Source: Actinomycetes bacterium (GTDB lineage: Bacteria > Actinomycetota > Actinomycetes > Actinomycetales > Cellulomonadaceae). From it: a stretch of DNA of 9,887 bases. The stretch lies in contig JAEWGQ010000058.1 of NCBI GenBank assembly GCA_023388235.1, positions 1 through 9,887 of the forward strand, written 5' to 3'. A program made the position numbers and the translations under genes. This document shows, piece after piece, positions 5,855-9,887 of this stretch (positions within the stretch are counted from its first letter, which is position 1; each line of letters begins with the position of its first letter). Below the pieces are notes generated by a model. The model made no database searches and was not told where the DNA came from. It saw nothing but the letters and a program-made list of their open reading frames with translations.

Positions 5855-5922
5855 CGGTGCTTCGACGATGTGATCGTATTCAACGAGCCCGGGCGGCCGG
5901 GCCACGCTGAGGAGGCACGACC

Positions 5923-6390
5923 ATGGCGCACTCCATCCGACGGCGCACGCTCGTCCTGCTGTCCGGCCTCTCCGTCGTCGTGGCGGTCGCCGCGTGCGGG
6001 GACGGCGCGGGCGCGACCACCGGGGCCGACGCACCCGCCGGGAGCGGGGCGGGCTCGGGGACCGCGGCGTCCGGCGGCGCCGGCGGCTCCGGCACGCCCG
6101 CCGACGGCACCTACGAGGCCGAGGGCTCGTACAGCACCCCCGGCGGGCAGGAGTCCATCGGCGTCGCGCTCACCGTCGCCGACGGCGTGGTCACCGACGT
6201 GACCGTCACCCCCGAGGCGACCGGCGGCAACGCGGCCCGGTTCCAGGAGGAGTTCGCGTCCGGCATCGCGGACCAGGTCGTCGGCCGGGAGCTCGCGGGC
6301 CTGTCGGTCGACAAGGTGTCCGGCTCGTCGCTCACCGGCGACGGCTTCAACGCGGCGCTCGACCAGATCCGCGCCGATGCCGCGGCCTAG
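5923..6390 (+). CDS. FMN-binding domain lipoprotein (ApbE substrate)
   Basis: A 155-residue exported lipoprotein. Residues 1-25 form a signal peptide: positive IRRRTL (5-10), a hydrophobic core, and a lipobox ending VAAC with Cys25 as the lipidated residue. RRTLV fits a weak twin-arginine pattern. A Gly/Ser/Ala/Thr-rich linker (26-60) follows, as in surface lipoproteins. From TYEAEGSYSTPGGQESIGVA (63-82) onward it is a small FMN-binding domain of the NqrC/RnfG type. DKVSGSS (130-136) matches the flavinylation motif Dxx(S/T)GA(T/S), with Ser136 as expected attachment point and Ser instead of Ala at 135. It would carry covalently bound FMN on the outer face of the membrane and accept electrons from the membrane protein encoded third in the operon. 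GAGGAGG 7 bases before ATG 5923 fixes the start. It overlaps apbE by 14 bases. Confidence 0.88.
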   Translation: MAHSIRRRTLVLLSGLSVVVAVAACGDGAGATTGADAPAGSGAGSGTAASGGAGGSGTPADGTYEAEGSYSTPGGQESIGVALTVADGVVTDVTVTPEATGGNAARFQEEFASGIADQVVGRELAGLSVDKVSGSSLTGDGFNAALDQIRADAAA

Positions 6391-7261
6391 CGTCGCCTTC
6401 GCGGCGATCGGCACCCGCTGGCAGGTCGACACGCCCGAGCCGCTGCCGGCCGAGGTGCTCGCGGCGGTGCACGAGCGCATCGGCCGCTTCGACGAGGACT
6501 GGTCGCGGTTCCGCCCGGACTCCTGGGTGAGCGCGGTCGCACGCGGCGGCGCGGGCACCTACCCGCTGCCCGCCGACGCCGGCCCCCTGCTCGACGCGTA
6601 CGACGTGGCGGAGCGCTGCACCGGCGGCGCGGTCAACCCGCTGGTCGGGCACGCGCTCGAGGGGCTCGGGTACGACGCCGCGTACACGTTGCGCCCCCGG
6701 CGGGACGCGGCCGGGTCCCTCGCACCCGTCGCCGCCCCGGCGTGGCGCACCACCGCGCACCGCGAGGCGGGCGCCCTCACCCTCGACGCCCCGGCGCTGA
6801 TCGACGTCGGCGCGGGCGGCAAGGGCTACCTGGTGGACCTCGTCGCCGGCGTGCTGGACGCGCACGGCGTGACCGAGCACGTGGTCGACGCCGGCGGGGA
6901 CCTGCGTGCCGCCGTGCCCGAGCCGCTGACGGTCGCCCTCGAGGACCCGCGCGACCCGGCGCGGGCGGTCGGCGTCGTACGGCTCGCCGGCGGGGCGCTG
7001 TGCGGCTCCGCGACGAACCGGCGCGCGTGGGGGCCCGGCCTGCACCACGTGGTCGACGCCCGCACCGGGCTGCCCACCGGGGACGTCACCGCGGCCTGGG
7101 CGCTCGGCCCGACGGCGCTCGTCGCCGACCTGGCGGCCACGGCGCTGTTCTTCGCCGACCCGGACCTCGTCGCGTCCCGGTTCGGCGTCCGCTACGTCGT
7201 GCTGCGCGCCGACGGGGGCATCCGCTGGTCGCTCGACCTGGACGGGGAGGTGTTCGCGTGA
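6377..7261 (+). CDS. apbE: ApbE-family FAD:protein FMN transferase
   Basis: A 294-residue enzyme that transfers FMN from FAD onto a Ser/Thr of target proteins. Family motifs in order: FDEDWSRFRPDS (38-49), VNPLVGHALEGLGYD (86-100), the core IDVGAGGKGYLVD (142-154) with Lys149, VDAGGDLR (170-177), HHVVDARTGLP (223-233) and ADLAATALF (250-258), whose Asp251 and Thr255 match the Mg-binding pair. The protein begins directly in the domain with no signal peptide or lipobox, unlike many ApbE proteins, so it should stay in the cytoplasm. ATG 6377 lies inside the 3' end of the FMN-lipoprotein gene (14-base overlap) and lacks a clear Shine-Dalgarno site, so translation is probably coupled. Its stop overlaps the next start (GTGA). 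The obvious substrate is the adjacent lipoprotein. The family call is very sure. Confidence 0.93.
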   Translation: MPRPSVAFAAIGTRWQVDTPEPLPAEVLAAVHERIGRFDEDWSRFRPDSWVSAVARGGAGTYPLPADAGPLLDAYDVAERCTGGAVNPLVGHALEGLGYDAAYTLRPRRDAAGSLAPVAAPAWRTTAHREAGALTLDAPALIDVGAGGKGYLVDLVAGVLDAHGVTEHVVDAGGDLRAAVPEPLTVALEDPRDPARAVGVVRLAGGALCGSATNRRAWGPGLHHVVDARTGLPTGDVTAAWALGPTALVADLAATALFFADPDLVASRFGVRYVVLRADGGIRWSLDLDGEVFA

Positions 7262-8766
7262 GCGGCTGGGTGGAGGAGCGGCTCGGCCGCGTGACGATGT
7301 ACCGCCTGCTGACGCTCGGCCTGACCGCCCTCGCGGTGGTCGCGCTCGTGGCGTCGCTGGCCGGGGTGATCGTCGTCGAGCCGGGCCCGCTGGTGGTCAG
7401 CGCGGCCGTCGCCGTGGGCGCGTCCGTCGCGGCCTCCTGGCTGGTCGCCGCGGCCTTCCGCGCCCGCGCGCACACCGAGTCCGCCGTCATCACCGGCCTG
7501 ATCCTGCTGTTCCTGTTCTGGCCGTCGCTCGAGGCCCGCCACCTCGGGGCGCTGGCGCTCGCCGCGCTGCTGGCGGCCCTGTCGAAGTACCTGCTCGCCT
7601 GGCGCGGGCGGCACGTGCTGAACCCGGCCGCCGTCGGCGCCCTGCTGGTCGGCCTCACGGGCTGGGACGCGACCACGTGGTGGGTGGCCGACCGGTGGCT
7701 GGTCGTGCCCGTGCTGCTGCTCGTCGCCGTCGTCGTCGTGCGGACCCGGCGGTACGCGCTGGTCGGCACGTTCGTCGCCGTGGCGGTCGCGGCGGTCTCC
7801 GTGCGCCTGGTGGTCGAGGGCGCGGGCGCCGCGGACGCCGTGTCCACCGCGCTCGTGTCCTACCCGATCCTGTTCCTCGGCGGCGTGATGCTCACCGAGC
7901 CGCTCACGCTGCCGCCGCGCCGGTGGCAGCAGCTCGTCGAGGCGGTCGTCGTCGGGCTGCTCCTGGCCGTGTCGTACCACGTGGGCCCGCTGTACTCGAC
8001 GCCGGAGGCGGCGCTCGTGGTCGGGAACCTGCTCGCGTTCGCGTGGGGGCAGCGCGGGGCGGTCCGGCTCACCCTGACGCGGCGCACCCCCCTGACGCCG
8101 CGCACCGTCGAGCTCGCGTTCCGCCCGGACCGCCCCGTGCGGTACCTGCCCGGCCAGTACCTCGAGCTGACCGTGCCGCACGCCCGCCCCGACGCCCGGG
8201 GGACGCGCCGGGTGTTCAGCCTGTCCTCGGCGCCCGCCGCGGGCGAGCTCACCGTCGCGCTGACCGTGCCGGAGCGCGCCAGCAGCTACAAGCGGGCGCT
8301 CGCCGCGCTCCCGGTCGGCGCGCGGCTGCGCGCGACCGGGGTGGGCGGGGACTTCGTGCTGCCCGCGGACCCGGCGCGGCCGCTGCTGCTCGTCGCCGGC
8401 GGCATCGGGGTGACGCCGTTCGCCGCGCAGCTCGCCGCGCTGGCCGCCGCCGGCGAGACCCGGGACGTGGTGCTCGTGTACGCGGTCACCGACCACGCGG
8501 ACCTCGCGTACGCCGAGCCCGCCGGGGCCGCCGGGGCGCGCGTGCTCGTGCTGTCACCGACCCCCGAGCGCGACGGGCTGCCCGCCGGGTGGGTGCACCT
8601 GGGGGAGCGCCGCCTGTCCGCCGCGACGCTCGCCGCCGCGGTCCCCGACCTCGCCCGGCGCGACGCCTTCGTGTCCGGCCCGCCCGCGATGGTGGACGGC
8701 ACCCGCGCCGTGCTGCGCCGGGCCGGGGTGCGCCGCGTGCGGACGGACGCGTTCGCGGGGTACTGA
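7258..8766 (+). CDS. NqrB/RnfD-like membrane domain fused to an FNR-type NAD(P)H:flavin oxidoreductase domain
   Basis: 502 residues. Residues ~14-262 hold about eight membrane helices of the NqrB/RnfD type, including the conserved SKYLLAWRGRHVLNPAAVGA (109-128). The loop DAVSTAL (193-199) sits where NqrB/RnfD carry their FMN-attachment motif but is degenerate. Residues ~268-502 form a ferredoxin-NADP reductase domain: PGQY (298-301), FAD-binding RVFS (318-321), NAD(P)-binding GGIGVTP (381-387) and the C-terminal SGPPAM (473-478). No iron-sulfur ferredoxin domain is attached. Likely role: oxidise NAD(P)H in the cytoplasm and pass electrons through the membrane to the FMN lipoprotein; the final acceptor is unknown. 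GTG 7258 overlaps the apbE stop and follows GGGGAGG at 7-base spacing, so it is translationally coupled. The architecture is clear; the electron path is inference. Confidence 0.88.
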   Translation: MSGWVEERLGRVTMYRLLTLGLTALAVVALVASLAGVIVVEPGPLVVSAAVAVGASVAASWLVAAAFRARAHTESAVITGLILLFLFWPSLEARHLGALALAALLAALSKYLLAWRGRHVLNPAAVGALLVGLTGWDATTWWVADRWLVVPVLLLVAVVVVRTRRYALVGTFVAVAVAAVSVRLVVEGAGAADAVSTALVSYPILFLGGVMLTEPLTLPPRRWQQLVEAVVVGLLLAVSYHVGPLYSTPEAALVVGNLLAFAWGQRGAVRLTLTRRTPLTPRTVELAFRPDRPVRYLPGQYLELTVPHARPDARGTRRVFSLSSAPAAGELTVALTVPERASSYKRALAALPVGARLRATGVGGDFVLPADPARPLLLVAGGIGVTPFAAQLAALAAAGETRDVVLVYAVTDHADLAYAEPAGAAGARVLVLSPTPERDGLPAGWVHLGERRLSAATLAAAVPDLARRDAFVSGPPAMVDGTRAVLRRAGVRRVRTDAFAGY

Positions 8767-8777
8767 CCGCACCTCGG

Positions 8778-8801
8778 CCGGGGCGGCGGACGCCGCGCCG
8801 G
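8778..8801 (+). terminator. hairpin terminator of the flavin operon
   Basis: CCGGGGCGGC and GCCGCGCCGG can fold into a stem with one G-G mismatch around a 4-base loop, nine bases after the operon's last stop codon. There is no T-tract; position is the main support. Confidence 0.45.
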
Positions 8802-8817
8802 TGTGGGTGGCCCCTCC

Positions 8818-8823
8818 TACGGT
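8818..8823 (+). promoter_or_regulatory. -10-like box (TACGGT) for the MFS gene
   Basis: TACGGT matches TANNNT and ends six bases before the GTG at 8830, with no Shine-Dalgarno site between. This suggests a leaderless mRNA starting at the GTG and supports that start codon. Confidence 0.45.
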
Positions 8824-8829
8824 GGGCGG

Positions 8830-9887
8830 GTGCGCCGTGCCGCCGTCGCCGTCCTCTGCCTCGTCCAGCTCGTCGACGTGCTGGGCGTGACGAGCGCGAC
8901 CACGGCGATCCCCGCGATCCTGGCCGGGCTGGGCGCCGACCCGTCCGCCGCCGGCCCGCTGGCGACCGCCTACGCGATGGCGTTCGGCGGGCTGCTCGTG
9001 CTCGGCGGGCGCCTCGGGGACCGGTTCGGCCCGCGCCGGGTGCTCGCCGCGGGCCTGGTCGCCTTCGCGGCGGTGTCCCTCGTCGGCGGGCTCGCCGGTG
9101 CGGTGCCGCAGGTGCTCGCGGCGCGCGCGCTCCAGGGTGCGGCGGCCGCGGTGTCCGTGCCGTCGGCGCTGCGCCTGCTCGTGCACGTCACGCCGGACGA
9201 GGCCGGGCGACGCGCCGGGCTCGCCGCGTGGAGCGCCGCGGGGGCCGCCGCCGGCGCCGCGGGGTTCGTGATCGGGGGCCTGCTCGTGCAGGCGTGGGAC
9301 TGGCGGGCGGTGTTCTGGGTCAACGCGCCGGTCGGCGCCGCGCTGCTCGTGGCGCTGCTGCTCGTCGTGCCGGAGGCGCCGCCGCTGCCGGGGCCGGTCC
9401 GCGTCGACGTCCTCGGTGCGCTGCTGCTGCTCGGCGCCGTGCTGCTCGTCGTCGCGGGCACGTCCGGGGTCGAGCGCGGGACCACCCCGGCGGTCGCGCT
9501 CGGGCTGGTCGCCGCCGCCGGCGCTGCGGTCGGCGCGGGGTTCGTGCAGCGGATGCGGCGCGCCGCGCACCCCCTCGTGCCGCCGGACGCCGTCCGGTCC
9601 GCGAACCTGCGCGACGGCACCGTGCTGTCGCTGGCGAACACCGCCGCCACCAGCAGCGCGGCCGTCGTCGCGACCCTCGTCCTGCAGGACGGGCGCGGGC
9701 TGTCGGTCCTGGGCGCCGGCCTCACGCTGCTCCCGCTGAGCCTGCTGGTGGTCGTGGGGTCGGCCGCGGCGAAACCGGTGCTCGACCGGGTGCCGCCGCG
9801 CCGGGCCGCCGCCGGGGGTCTCGCGGTCATCGCCGCGGGCGACCTCGGGCTCGTCCTGGCGGGCGGGGCGCCGGCGGGCGTCGGGGC
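8830..9887 (+). CDS. MFS transporter, DHA2-like (drug efflux), 3' end outside window
   Basis: The first 352 codons of a major facilitator, running off the right edge. TM1 carries QLVDVLGVTSATTAIPAI (13-30), corresponding to the 'LD.tivnvAlP' motif of DHA2 transporters. GGRLGDRFGPRR (59-70) is the MFS motif A between TM2 and TM3. ARALQGAAAAVSVPSALRL (98-116) is the TM4 region, and GAAAGAAGFVIGG (138-150) is the antiporter motif C, followed by DWRAVFWVNAPVG (157-169). Several hydrophobic segments follow, consistent with a 12-14-helix protein. Such pumps export drugs or other small molecules by proton antiport; the substrate cannot be told. GTG 8830 is chosen because the protein reads straight into TM1 and a TACGGT box lies six bases upstream. 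It is separated from the flavin operon by a hairpin, so probably transcribed on its own. Confidence 0.88.
   Translation, partial: MRRAAVAVLCLVQLVDVLGVTSATTAIPAILAGLGADPSAAGPLATAYAMAFGGLLVLGGRLGDRFGPRRVLAAGLVAFAAVSLVGGLAGAVPQVLAARALQGAAAAVSVPSALRLLVHVTPDEAGRRAGLAAWSAAGAAAGAAGFVIGGLLVQAWDWRAVFWVNAPVGAALLVALLLVVPEAPPLPGPVRVDVLGALLLLGAVLLVVAGTSGVERGTTPAVALGLVAAAGAAVGAGFVQRMRRAAHPLVPPDAVRSANLRDGTVLSLANTAATSSAAVVATLVLQDGRGLSVLGAGLTLLPLSLLVVVGSAAAKPVLDRVPPRRAAAGGLAVIAAGDLGLVLAGGAPAGVG

Noticed and set aside
5887..5903. GCCCGG/CCGGGC inverted repeat just before the FMN-lipoprotein Shine-Dalgarno site
   Set aside because: Only a 6-bp stem in very G+C-rich DNA; too weak to call a riboswitch or operator. 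No FMN riboswitch sequence elements are visible.
7192..8496. 434-codon minus-strand frame opposite the NqrB/FNR fusion
   Set aside because: Its composition (Arg, Gly, His, Asp, Gln) is a shadow of the hydrophobic membrane gene, with no domain recognised.
8554..9830. Two long minus-strand frames opposite the MFS gene
   Set aside because: Both are low-complexity (His/Arg/Pro or Thr/Ser/Ala). The plus-strand frame from 8830 shows clear MFS motifs and stays open to the edge.
1..9887. tRNA, rRNA, CRISPR arrays, insertion sequences, prophage genes
   Set aside because: I looked for cloverleaf-like segments, regularly spaced repeats, transposase motifs and terminal inverted repeats, and saw none I could support.

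Overview
The window is a stretch of very G+C-rich DNA, roughly three quarters G+C by eye. Codons end almost always in G or C, GTG starts are common, and genes often follow a TANNNT box by only 6-7 bases, which suggests leaderless mRNAs. A DUF3145 gene and a short peptide deformylase point to an actinobacterium. A Cellulomonas/Isoptericola-like member of the Micrococcales is my best guess, but this is inferred from style and not proven.

Layout. Positions 1-299 hold the C-terminal end of a LysR-type regulator. Next comes an ABC-F ATPase (563-2188) behind a 260-base leader. That leader carries a -10-like box, an eight-residue leader ORF starting where transcription should start, a hairpin at the leader stop codon, and a second hairpin beside the Shine-Dalgarno site. 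Beyond a bidirectional terminator lies a small leftward gene of unknown function (2247-2786). A rightward GNAT acetyltransferase then starts at 2918 but stops making sense near 3155. From there the DNA is the inside of a leftward YhgE/Pip-type membrane protein gene whose 3' part is also missing. Both genes are cut at one junction (about 3148-3167), so this is a deletion, rearrangement or assembly join. The YhgE-like gene sits 14 bases behind a leftward ABC-type ATPase (3736-4557) with degenerate nucleotide-binding motifs, and the pair is preceded by a near-perfect 22-bp palindrome of TetR-operator type.

From 4676 rightwards come peptide deformylase (def), a strong GC hairpin terminator, and a DUF3145 gene. 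Then follows a tight three-gene operon (5923-8766) behind a promoter with an 11-bp tandem direct repeat. It encodes an FMN-binding lipoprotein, an ApbE-type flavin transferase, and a fusion of an NqrB/RnfD-like membrane domain to a ferredoxin-NADP reductase-like domain. The three gene products make a coherent module. The reductase domain would take electrons from NAD(P)H, the membrane domain would move them across the membrane, and the outward-facing lipoprotein, flavinylated by ApbE, would receive them. The window ends inside an MFS (DHA2-like) drug transporter gene that starts at 8830.

Most noteworthy: the flavinylation/electron-transfer operon with its signal-less ApbE and possible Tat lipoprotein; the candidate leader-peptide control of the ABC-F gene; the GNAT/YhgE double truncation; and the degenerate ATPase. 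No tRNA, rRNA, CRISPR array or insertion sequence was seen.
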